Shown: positions 1 to 5,748, counted from the stretch's first letter. The stretch is DNA of 5,748 nucleotides from Acidobacteriaceae bacterium (GCA_030044455.1 JASHVU010000388.1:1-5748), one strand, 5' to 3'. Notes: generated by a model not told the origin, from the letters alone. Numbers and translations are program-made.

Positions 1-3000
1 TTTGTCCCAACAACGCCGGCCAGGCGGGTTCGATCGCTTGCCCCATCTTCCGCGCCGCGCTTGCCGTCAATCCGGTTTCAGGGGACACCTTTGCCTGGAG
101 TGTGGACGTCAACAACCAGGACCAGGGTCTGTGGCAGGACCAGTGCCAAAGCAGCGGGAACACGTGCGGTAGTTCCACCCTTACGTTTGCAAAGCAATGG
201 AACACCACGCTGCTCGAGGTCAGCAATAGTGAGGGAGCCGCGACCATCCTCAACGGCAATTACGATCTGGCGCTTGCGGCAGTGCCGTCCGAACAAGACA
301 CGCTGGTGCTGGCCGGCGAAAACGACCTGTGGAAGTGCAGCCTGGCCATGGGGTGCGAGTGGCGCAACACCACCAACTCCACCAGCTGCATGAGCGCTCA
401 GGTCGCCGAATTCCAGCATGCGCTGGCTTGGAACGCCGTAAATCCTGAAGAGATTCTGCTTGGCAACGACGGCGGGCTGTGGCGTTCGATGGACGCGATC
501 GGCGAAAGCGGTGCTGCCTGCAACTCCTCTGACGCAAGCCACTTCCAGAATTTGAATTCCAGCCTGGGCTCGCTGGCCGAGGTGGAGAGCATGTCGGCGA
601 TCGGCAGCTCGCCCTATACCATGATGGCCGGGCTGGGGGTAAACGGAACCGCCGGCGTGAAGAGCGGCTCGGCAACTGCCGACTGGCCGCAGATTCTCTC
701 CGGCTACGGCGGTCCGGTCGCGATCGACCCAACCAATCCCGATAACTGGTACGTGAACGCAAGCTCCGGCGTAAATATTTATCTCTGTTCGCAATCGGCG
801 TCGTGCACGCCGGCGGACTTCGGCACCAGCCCGGTGGTGACCGACGGCGACGTGAGCCAGGACGGCCAAGGCATGAGTTCGCCTGCGCCGTTCCTCGTCG
901 ATCCGCTCGATGCATCGCAACTGCTCATCGCCACTTGCCGGCTGTGGCGCGGCCCGGCGTCTGGCTCCAGCTGGAGCCCTTCTAACGCGGTTACTCCCAT
1001 CCTGGATAGCGGCGCAGACGCCTTTCCCTGCGCCGGCGACGCGCTCATTCGCTCGATGGCCGCGATGGCACTCACTGGCGGCAGCGAGATGGTTTACCTG
1101 GGAATGTACGGCTCGGCCAACGGCGGCGCGAACCTGCCGGGCCACGTGCTGAGCGTTCAAATCAATCCGGGTTCGAGCGGTCCGGCGGTCCTAAGCGATC
1201 TCACGCTCAACCCGGTCGTGAACGACACCAATTCGCTCAACCATTTTGGATACGACATATCGAGTCTCTTCATCGATCCCCACGACTCGAGCGGCAACAC
1301 GGTGTACGTGACGGTTGCAGCCTTTCAATCGAGCGGCGAGCACGTGAAGACCATTTATCGCTCGATTGACGGCGGAGCCCACTGGAGCGACCTCACGTTG
1401 AACCTGCCCGATGTGCCCGTCAATAGCGTTGTCGTCGATCCCAACAGCGCCAACACGGTGTACCTGGCCACTGACCAGGGCGTTTTCATCACTCTGGACC
1501 CGGCAAGCTGCGCGCAGTCAGCCTCAGCCTGCTGGTCACCGTTCGGATCGGGCCTTCCCGCAGCGCCGGTGGTTGCCTTGAGTGCCGCGCCCCTGGGCAG
1601 CAACACGCCGGTTCTGGCGGCAGCTACCTTCGGCCGCGGAATCTTCGCCACCCCTCTGTTTTCAGCAAGTACGGGAATCACCGCCGCCCTCGCGTCGCCC
1701 GAAGAGCTGACCTTCGCCAGCCTGGCGGTGGGCACCTCCAGCGCCGCGCAAACAGTGACGATCGAGAATACAGGCTCTCTCGCTCTGGCGCCATCCTCGA
1801 TCGCCGTGGCCGGCGACTTTATCGAAATCGACAACTGCGTCAATCAATCCATCCCGTCCGGCGGCAGCTGCACCATCCAGGTCGAGTTCATTCCATCGGA
1901 GATTGGGACGCGCAGCGGCTCACTGACTTTCTACGCCAACCTGTATGGCGGCCAGTTGCAGGTCAGCCTCAACGGAACCGGGGTTGCGAGCGGCACCGTC
2001 ACCCTCTCGCCCAATCCGCTCAGCTTCGGGCAGGTCGAGATCGGCTCATCGCTTACGCTGCCGGTCACCGCCGCTAATGCCGCTTCCATCTCCGTTCCCA
2101 TTACCGGCCTCACCATTACCGGTCCGTTTGCGATCACCACCAACGCATGCGGCACAACGGCTCTGGCCGCGAACACCGACTGCCAGATACAGGTCTCTTT
2201 CAATCCCACCGGGGCCGGCGCGGCCACCGGAACGCTCACCCTGGTCGACGGCGCCGGAACGCAAAACATCCAGCTAACCGGTACAGGCCTGGCCGCACCC
2301 ACTGACACGCTGAGTCCCACTTCGCTCAGCTTTTCTGCCACGGTGGTTGGCCAGGCCTCGAGTCAACAAACCGTGACGCTCACCAACTCGGGCGGGGTTC
2401 CATTGACTTCGATCTCCGTTTCGGTTTCCAGCGGCTTTGCAGTGTCTAACAACTGCACCACCCAGCTTGCGGGGAATTCCTCGTGCTCGTTAGAGGTCGC
2501 TTTCGCGCCCGTCACCGCCGACAGCCAGAGCGGGGTGCTTACTGTCTCCGACATTCTTCGCACCCAGACTGTTGCTCTCTCCGGCACCGGCCTGGCGCCG
2601 GGAGTCATCTCCGTCTCTCCTGCCAGCCTCACGTTCACGAACCAGCAGTCCGGCGTGGCCAGCGCTCCCCAAACCGTCACCGTCACCAACACCGGCGGCG
2701 CACCCATCGCAAATCTCAACTTTGCGTTCGCTGGCGCGGCTGCGGCCAATTACTCGCTGGGCACCGTCACCTGCGGCGCATCTCTGGCTGCGAACGCAAA
2801 CTGCACCGCGCAGGTCATCTTTACGCCTTCGGGTACGGGGCCGATCTCTGCCGCGCTCAACATCTCTTCGTCCACACTTGGCGTCCAGGCGGTCTCGATC
2901 CCACTCAATGGCGCCGGCGTAGTCTCCGGTGGGCTCACTGTTACTCCTTCAACGGTTACCTTTGGTGTGGCGAGCACGAACCAGTCAAGTTCCGCGCAAT

Positions 3001-3743
3001 CTGTTACTGTGTCCAATTCAACTTCCAGCACTATTCCATCGTTGTCGCTTGCCGTTACCGGTCCCTTCTCGCTGAGCACAAATACCTGCGCCGGCAGCCT
3101 CTCTTCTGGCGCTGGCTGCAAGGCTTCGTTGGTCTTTTCTCCCACAGTTTCTGGCCCGGCCTCAGGTACTCTCACCATCAACTCTCCGGCGCTTGCTTTG
3201 CCGGTTACGGTTGCGCTTACAGGAACCGGCTTTACCTTCACCGTCAGCGCTCAGGGCACTTCAAGCCAGACCGTCGCCGCCGGACAGACTGCCGGCTACA
3301 CGCTAGACCTCACTCCCAGCGGCGCTCAGGGAACATTCAGCCTGTCCTGCGGCACCTTGCCGCAATACGCGTCCTGCTCATTCAACCCCGCCCTCGAGAC
3401 GCTGAATTCGGGCGTCGAAGGCAATGTGGCAGTAAACATTTCGACCGGCGAAGCCGCAAGCGCAAAGGTGGATCCGGCCGCCGGCTGGCGCGCCGCACCG
3501 CTCCTTTGCGGGCTCCTTCTGCTTCCATTCGCACTTGCGCGCAAGCGCAAACCGCTCCTTTTCGCCGTACTCGCCAGCGTTTTGGCCACCGGCGTCGCCG
3601 CCTGTACCAGCTCCGGTGGCGGAACAGGCGGCGGCGGAGGGGGCCAGGGGAACACCACCCCGCCTGGAACCTACACAATACCTGTGTCAGTGACGGCAAA
3701 CGGAATGTCGCAGTCGGTCACGCTCACGCTGACAGTGGACTGA
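1..3743 (+). CDS. Large secreted beta-propeller / choice-of-anchor-D (ASH) repeat protein, 5' partial
   Basis: The frame is open from the window edge (first full codon at 3) to TGA 3741-3743, giving 1246 visible residues, so the start and any signal peptide lie upstream. Visible residues ~1-555 look like a BNR/sortilin-type propeller: one clean Asp-box (SIDGGAHW, residues 454-461), NDGGLWRS near 155-162, and a closing TFGRGIF motif. Residues 559-1076 are five ASH/HYDIN-like beta-sandwich repeats, each starting near a 'LSPxSLSF' strand, holding one Cys pair and ending in L[TNS]G[TA]G. The C-terminus is an Ig-like module interrupted by a hydrophobic hairpin and Gly-rich tether. Such proteins are extracellular or surface-attached. 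Adhesion, glycan binding or scaffolding is plausible, but I see no catalytic motif and assign no activity. The GTG at 102 is an internal Val codon, not a credible start, because homologous-looking propeller sequence continues before it. Gene identity is not recognised; the domain calls are fairly secure. Confidence 0.9.
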   Translation, partial: CPNNAGQAGSIACPIFRAALAVNPVSGDTFAWSVDVNNQDQGLWQDQCQSSGNTCGSSTLTFAKQWNTTLLEVSNSEGAATILNGNYDLALAAVPSEQDTLVLAGENDLWKCSLAMGCEWRNTTNSTSCMSAQVAEFQHALAWNAVNPEEILLGNDGGLWRSMDAIGESGAACNSSDASHFQNLNSSLGSLAEVESMSAIGSSPYTMMAGLGVNGTAGVKSGSATADWPQILSGYGGPVAIDPTNPDNWYVNASSGVNIYLCSQSASCTPADFGTSPVVTDGDVSQDGQGMSSPAPFLVDPLDASQLLIATCRLWRGPASGSSWSPSNAVTPILDSGADAFPCAGDALIRSMAAMALTGGSEMVYLGMYGSANGGANLPGHVLSVQINPGSSGPAVLSDLTLNPVVNDTNSLNHFGYDISSLFIDPHDSSGNTVYVTVAAFQSSGEHVKTIYRSIDGGAHWSDLTLNLPDVPVNSVVVDPNSANTVYLATDQGVFITLDPASCAQSASACWSPFGSGLPAAPVVALSAAPLGSNTPVLAAATFGRGIFATPLFSASTGITAALASPEELTFASLAVGTSSAAQTVTIENTGSLALAPSSIAVAGDFIEIDNCVNQSIPSGGSCTIQVEFIPSEIGTRSGSLTFYANLYGGQLQVSLNGTGVASGTVTLSPNPLSFGQVEIGSSLTLPVTAANAASISVPITGLTITGPFAITTNACGTTALAANTDCQIQVSFNPTGAGAATGTLTLVDGAGTQNIQLTGTGLAAPTDTLSPTSLSFSATVVGQASSQQTVTLTNSGGVPLTSISVSVSSGFAVSNNCTTQLAGNSSCSLEVAFAPVTADSQSGVLTVSDILRTQTVALSGTGLAPGVISVSPASLTFTNQQSGVASAPQTVTVTNTGGAPIANLNFAFAGAAAANYSLGTVTCGASLAANANCTAQVIFTPSGTGPISAALNISSSTLGVQAVSIPLNGAGVVSGGLTVTPSTVTFGVASTNQSSSAQSVTVSNSTSSTIPSLSLAVTGPFSLSTNTCAGSLSSGAGCKASLVFSPTVSGPASGTLTINSPALALPVTVALTGTGFTFTVSAQGTSSQTVAAGQTAGYTLDLTPSGAQGTFSLSCGTLPQYASCSFNPALETLNSGVEGNVAVNISTGEAASAKVDPAAGWRAAPLLCGLLLLPFALARKRKPLLFAVLASVLATGVAACTSSGGGTGGGGGGQGNTTPPGTYTIPVSVTANGMSQSVTLTLTVD
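3..1670 (+). other. Beta-propeller region with Asp-box and Cys-pair hairpins
   Basis: This domain-level annotation covers visible residues 1-556 of the large gene. At least seven blade-like hairpins recur, each introduced by an aliphatic-aromatic pair: LWQDQC (~residue 43), LWKC (~110), LWRSMD (~159), IYLC (~259), LWRG (~312), IYRSID (~451) and VFITLD (~498). Only one carries a full S-x-D-x-G-x-x-W Asp-box (1362-1385). The strand 'VVDPNSANTVYLATDQGVF' that follows it is typical of sortilin/BNR propellers, as is the terminal AATFGRGIF. Blade number cannot be fixed because the N-terminus is outside the window. Sialidase activity is not supported: there is no FRIP motif and no visible arginine triad. 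Confidence 0.7.
1677..3230 (+). repeat. Five tandem choice-of-anchor-D / ASH-like domain repeats (protein level)
   Basis: The repeat units, set by their L-x-G-[TA]-G ends, are approximately 1677-1994, 1995-2303, 2304-2603, 2604-2930 and 2931-3230 (visible residues 559-664, 665-767, 768-867, 868-976 and 977-1076). Each is about 100-109 residues. Each shows an 'xSPxSLxF' entry strand, a QTVTxxNxG-like strand (weak in unit 2), a Cys pair with 9 or 10 residues between the cysteines followed by a [VL]xFxP strand, then a GxLT strand and the closing motif. The family (ASPM-SPD-2-Hydin / HYDIN-like, often called choice-of-anchor D) forms Ig-like sandwiches in bacterial surface proteins. The pairs probably form disulfides outside the cytoplasm. 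The units differ clearly in DNA sequence, so they look like old duplications rather than a recent tandem expansion. Confidence 0.8.
3231..3743 (+). other. C-terminal Ig-like module split by a hydrophobic hairpin with lipobox-like motif and Gly tether
   Basis: Visible residues 1077-1149 give the first part of an Ig-like domain of the 'FSLSCGTLPQYASCSFNP' type, with a Cys pair separated by 8 residues. Residues 1218-1246 (PPGTYTIPVSVT... to VTLTLTVD) look like the last two strands of the same domain type. Between them lies an insert holding a hydrophobic segment (1166-1179), the basic cluster RKRK (1180-1183), a second hydrophobic segment (1184-1200) ending in VAAC with Cys1201 (codon 3603-3605), and a Ser/Gly-rich linker (about 1203-1217). 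The second segment with its basic lead-in reads like a type II lipoprotein signal in the middle of the chain. Membrane anchoring by the hairpin is the simplest reading. Lipidation at Cys1201 is a hypothesis. Confidence 0.6.
3614..3650 (+). other. G-rich tract encoding the Gly/Ser tether
   Basis: The coding strand is dominated by runs of two to five G over ~37 bases. It encodes the Ser/Gly linker that follows the lipobox-like Cys. The run spacing would allow a two-tetrad G-quadruplex in DNA or mRNA. The coding need for glycine (GGN codons) explains the composition on its own, so a structural role is only a possibility. Confidence 0.4.
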
Positions 3744-3871
3744 GGCGAGGTGGCTACCTTTCACTCACGCTGTTTCTCGCCAAACCGTCAACCGATATAC
3801 TTGAGCTTCAAGAGCAGCCCCGGTGCGCGCAGGCCTTTTTTTGCGCCTCAGGAACAGGTCTCAATCAGCGC
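3744..3871 (+). promoter_or_regulatory. Spacer before gatC with a -10-like TATACT
   Basis: This 128-bp gap separates the large gene from gatC. TATACT at 3796-3801 matches five of six bases of the sigma-70 -10 consensus and stands out in GC-rich surroundings. A matching -35 box is not convincing: the hexamers at 16-18 bp spacing (around 3772-3779, TTTCTC-like) share only a few positions with TTGACA. Use of this box would give a leader of roughly 60-65 nt. A weak CTTGA-GCT-TCAAG inverted repeat overlaps it at 3799-3811. No strong Shine-Dalgarno precedes gatC; AGGAACAGG at 3850-3858 is 13 or more bases from the ATG. Confidence 0.3.
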
Positions 3872-4180
3872 ATGACCGCAAAAGTAACCGTAGAAGACGT
3901 GGAACGTGTGGCCGAGCTGGCTCATCTCGAGCTCAAGCCCGATGAAACCACGCGCATGCTCACCGATCTGAACGCGATCCTCGACTACGTTGCCGAACTC
4001 AACGAACTCTCGACCGCAGGCGTTGAACCGCTGGCCCAGGTCAGCGAACTGGGGGACTTTGTATGCGAACCCCGGCTCGACGCGCTTGAGCCATCGCTGC
4101 CGCGTGCGGTGGTGATGGCCGAAGCACCCGAGACCGACGGCGTCTTCTTCAAAGTGCCGAAAGTGATTGAAAGACAGTGA
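3872..4180 (+). CDS. gatC: Asp-tRNA(Asn)/Glu-tRNA(Gln) amidotransferase subunit C
   Basis: GatC is the small subunit of the GatCAB amidotransferase, which converts Glu-tRNA(Gln) and/or Asp-tRNA(Asn) to the amidated forms in the cytoplasm. It wraps around the GatA-GatB interface and stabilises the complex. The 102-residue product has the usual family length. Its N-terminal helix VEDVERVAELAHLEL, the following helix with ILDYVAELNEL, the STAGVEP turn and the C-terminal FFKVPKVIE are all diagnostic. ATG 3872 is chosen because it places the VTVEDVERVA helix at the expected distance. The frame is open far upstream, but that part lies inside the large gene and its translation is unlike GatC. The residues after VPKVIE (RQ and the stop codon) come from a heptamer array shared with the gatA leader, suggesting the original 3' end was overwritten. 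It is probably co-transcribed with gatA. Confidence 0.95.
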   Translation: MTAKVTVEDVERVAELAHLELKPDETTRMLTDLNAILDYVAELNELSTAGVEPLAQVSELGDFVCEPRLDALEPSLPRAVVMAEAPETDGVFFKVPKVIERQ

Positions 4181-4221
4181 ACAGTGGTCAAAGAACAGGG
4201 AACAGGGAAGAGGGAACAGGG
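4173..4221 (+). repeat. Degenerate 7-bp tandem array (consensus AACAGGG) across the gatC-gatA junction
   Basis: Seven units in exact 7-bp phase can be read: GACAGTG (4173), AACAGTG (4180), GTCAAAG (4187), AACAGGG (4194), AACAGGG (4201), AAGAGGG (4208) and AACAGGG (4215). Three are identical, three differ from the consensus at one or two positions, and the third is strongly diverged. The gatC stop TGA (4178-4180) crosses the unit 1/2 boundary, and the in-frame GTG at 4184 is the end of unit 2. The array is purine-rich on the sense strand and unlike the surrounding coding sequence. This is a small minisatellite-like element, likely produced by slippage. Confidence 0.8.
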
Positions 4222-4234
4222 CACCGAAGCAATC

Positions 4235-4249
4235 AAGGGGAAGCGATTG
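4235..4249 (+). promoter_or_regulatory. Ribosome binding site and TTG start proposed for gatA
   Basis: AAGGGG at 4235-4240 lies six bases before an in-frame TTG at 4247-4249. This purine-rich site is better placed than anything in front of the upstream GTG 4184, which has only a weak AAAGA about nine bases away. Starting here removes the Lys/Gln/Gly-rich 21-residue extension encoded by the heptamer array and gives a 488-residue GatA, close to the usual family size. Initiation at TTG is less common than at ATG or GTG, so the call is moderate. Confidence 0.55.
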
Positions 4250-5713
4250 GCAAGCGTAGAGAACATTGCCGGCAGTTTTGTTGAGAGGCCGAAGGCGATC
4301 GCAGCCTTGCGCGCGCAGATCGCCTCGGGCAGCGTTAGGGCCTCCGGCCTGGCCGCCGAATACTATGCCAGCATCGAGCAGAAGAACCCGCACCTCAACG
4401 TCTACCTGAGCTTGACCAAAGAGCGCGCGCTGGCCCAGGCTGCCCGGGTCGACGATCTTGCTTCGAAAGGCGATCCGTTGCCCGCACTGGCCGGCATTCC
4501 GGTGGGCATCAAAGACGTGCTGGTGGTGAAAGGCGCGCCGGCAACCGCAGGCTCGAAAATCCTCGCGGGCTACCATCCGCCCTACGACGCAACCGTGGTC
4601 TCGAAGCTCGAAGCCGCAGGCGCAGTATTGCTGGGCAAGACCAACTGCGACGAATTCGCCATGGGCTCTTCGAACGAGAATTCCGCCTACGGTCCGGTTC
4701 GCAATCCTGTTGATACAGAAAGGGTTCCGGGTGGATCGAGCGGCGGATCGGCCGCCGCCGTTGCAGCCAACATGGCGGTGGCCACGCTGGGCAGCGATAC
4801 CGGAGGCAGCATTCGCCAGCCGGCCAGCTTTTGCGGCGTGGTTGGCGTTCTTCCCACCTACGGGCGCGTCTCCCGCTATGGACTCATCGCGTTTGCCTCG
4901 TCGCTCGACCGCGTGGGTCCGTTCGCCGCCAACGTTCGCGACGCAGCCACGATGCTTAGTGTCATCGCCGGCCACGACCCGCACGATGCCACCAGTTCAC
5001 CCGCTCCGGTTGACGGATATGCGACCGAGAGCGATAAGCCGGTGGAAGGAATGCGCATTGGCGTGCCCGCCGAGTACTTTGCCGAGGGCCTTGACGCGCA
5101 AGTGCGCGCGGAAATCGAGAAGGGAATCGACGCACTCCGCTCCGCCGGTTGCACGATCAAGCCGGTCAGCCTGCCGCACACAAAATATGCGGTGCCGGTC
5201 TACTATCTCATCGCCACCGCCGAGGCCAGCGCGAATCTGGCGCGCTTTGACGGCGTGCGCTACGGCTACCGCTCGCCCGTGCCGGCCACGCTCTCTGACA
5301 TGTATTCGCACTCGCGCGACGAAGGTTTTGGCGCCGAGGTCAAGCGGCGCATTCTGCTCGGCACCTACGCGCTATCAGCCGGCTACTACGACGCTTACTA
5401 TCGCAAGGCGCAGCAGGTGCGACGCATCCTCGCCGAGGAGTTTCTTCGCGCCTTTGCTGAAGTGGACGCCATCGTGACGCCCACAGCACCCACAGCGGCT
5501 TTCAAGATTGGCGAAAAATCCGACGACCCGCTGGCCATGTATCTCGCCGATATTTACACGGTGACGGCTTCGCTGGCCGGCATCTGCGGAGTCACGGTGC
5601 CCTGCGGCGCAACCAGCGCGGGGCTGCCGGTCGGCATGCAGGTGCTGGCAACGCACTTCGGCGAAAGCAAGGCGTTTCGCGTGGCGCGCGCGGTTGAGGC
5701 GGCGCATCTCTGA
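4247..5713 (+). CDS. gatA: Asp-tRNA(Asn)/Glu-tRNA(Gln) amidotransferase subunit A (glutamine amidase)
   Basis: GatA hydrolyses glutamine to supply ammonia to GatB for transamidation of misacylated tRNA in the cytoplasm. The 488-residue product has the full amidase-signature fold. From the TTG start, the catalytic triad is Lys89 in GIKD, cis-Ser164 as the first Ser of GGSSGGS, and nucleophile Ser188 in DTGGSIRQP; the 24-residue Ser-Ser spacing is that of the family. GatA-type motifs follow: [43 protein letters not shown] and a VPCG-containing C-terminal strand. An alternative GTG start at 4184 would add 21 low-complexity residues encoded by the heptamer array and is less likely. The position usually occupied by Lys in the G[LM]KPTYGR motif is Leu here (GVLPTYGR); it is not catalytic. 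The gene lies 66 bp after gatC on the same strand, so one transcript is expected. gatB must be elsewhere or just outside the window. Confidence 0.95.
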   Translation: MASVENIAGSFVERPKAIAALRAQIASGSVRASGLAAEYYASIEQKNPHLNVYLSLTKERALAQAARVDDLASKGDPLPALAGIPVGIKDVLVVKGAPATAGSKILAGYHPPYDATVVSKLEAAGAVLLGKTNCDEFAMGSSNENSAYGPVRNPVDTERVPGGSSGGSAAAVAANMAVATLGSDTGGSIRQPASFCGVVGVLPTYGRVSRYGLIAFASSLDRVGPFAANVRDAATMLSVIAGHDPHDATSSPAPVDGYATESDKPVEGMRIGVPAEYFAEGLDAQVRAEIEKGIDALRSAGCTIKPVSLPHTKYAVPVYYLIATAEASANLARFDGVRYGYRSPVPATLSDMYSHSRDEGFGAEVKRRILLGTYALSAGYYDAYYRKAQQVRRILAEEFLRAFAEVDAIVTPTAPTAAFKIGEKSDDPLAMYLADIYTVTASLAGICGVTVPCGATSAGLPVGMQVLATHFGESKAFRVARAVEAAHL

Positions 5714-5743
5714 GGGCCGGGAGGCCCGGTCGCCGCGGCGACC
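5714..5743 (+). terminator. Two GC-rich inverted repeats immediately after gatA
   Basis: Directly after the TGA, GGGCC (5714-5718) and GGCCC (5723-5727) can form a five-pair stem with a GGGA loop. The adjoining 16-bp block GGTCGCCGCGGCGACC (5728-5743) is a perfect palindrome able to form a six-pair stem with a CGCG loop. The position suits transcript ending or 3'-end protection. No T-run is present before the window ends at 5748, so an intrinsic terminator cannot be confirmed here. Confidence 0.4.
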
Positions 5744-5748
5744 CGGTC

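Noticed and set aside
102..104. GTG as start of the large gene
   Set aside because: The same frame is open to the window edge with propeller-like composition (CPNNAGQAGS...). No ribosome site precedes this codon, and a start here would leave a surface protein without a signal peptide.
78..1160. 360-codon open frame on the minus strand opposite the propeller region
   Set aside because: It lies entirely antisense to a clearly domain-bearing frame. Its translation is Arg/Ala/Gly/His-rich with no recognisable motif, as expected for a shadow frame in GC-rich DNA.
1362..1385. Sialidase function from the Asp-box
   Set aside because: Asp-boxes are structural and occur in many non-sialidase propellers. 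No FRIP motif or arginine triad is visible.
3817..3842. GC-rich stretch followed by seven T, as an intrinsic terminator or attenuator before gatC
   Set aside because: I could not pair a stable stem next to the T-run. Only three- or four-pair options such as GCC/GGC or TGC/GCA are available, so the T tract alone is not enough.
3621..3858. Octamer GGAACAGG at 3621-3628 and 3851-3858, also inside the heptamer array, as a spaced regulatory repeat
   Set aside because: The 3621 copy lies inside a Gly-coding tract and the two outside copies share no flanking sequence. Chance in purine-rich DNA is the simpler explanation.
2483..3871. Upstream extension of the gatC frame (open for more than 1.3 kb)
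   Set aside because: The extension overlaps the repeat protein in another frame and translates to Arg/His/Ser-rich sequence without domain character. GatC family length and motifs place the start at ATG 3872.
3848..4984. 378-codon open frame on the minus strand opposite gatC and gatA
   Set aside because: It covers two securely identified genes. Its Cys/His/Arg-rich translation has no family signature, and it crosses the intergenic heptamer array, so it is a compositional artefact.

Overview
The window reads as a piece of a high-GC bacterial chromosome, most likely from the Acidobacteriota (Terriglobia-like). This assignment is an inference. It rests on the style of the large secreted repeat protein (Asp-box propeller, then Cys-paired choice-of-anchor-D/ASH repeats, then a C-terminal Ig-like module carrying a hydrophobic hairpin and glycine tether) and on the look of the GatC/GatA proteins. 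No rRNA or other phylogenetic marker is present to settle it. All genes lie on the + strand. I saw no tRNA, CRISPR array, insertion sequence, phage gene or defence gene.

Region 1 (1-3743) is the 3' 1246 codons of one very large gene whose start lies upstream. The first ~555 visible residues look like a sortilin/BNR-type beta-propeller. Five ~100-residue ASH/HYDIN-like beta-sandwich repeats follow, each with one conserved Cys pair. The protein ends with an Ig-like domain that appears to be split by a ~68-residue insert. The insert holds two hydrophobic segments separated by an RKRK cluster, a sequence that looks like a lipobox (VAAC), and a Gly-rich tether.

Region 2 (3744-3871) is a 128-bp spacer with a -10-like hexamer and a T7 tract. 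Nothing else in it is convincing.

Region 3 (3872-5713) holds gatC and gatA, two subunits of the Asp-tRNA(Asn)/Glu-tRNA(Gln) amidotransferase. The third subunit, gatB, is not in the window. The gatC-gatA junction is built from a degenerate array of seven 7-bp units (consensus AACAGGG) that covers the gatC stop codon and one possible gatA start. The array and a good Shine-Dalgarno downstream argue that gatA begins at TTG 4247 rather than GTG 4184.

Region 4 (5714-5748) contains two short GC-rich inverted repeats directly after the gatA stop, possibly part of a terminator.

GatC and GatA act together, with GatB, in transamidating misacylated tRNA. The large surface protein has no evident functional link to them and is probably a separate transcription unit. 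The observations most worth a second look are the Ig domain interrupted by a lipoprotein-signal-like hairpin, the heptamer array at the gatC/gatA junction, and the Cys-pair loops that seem to stand in for Asp-boxes in the propeller.
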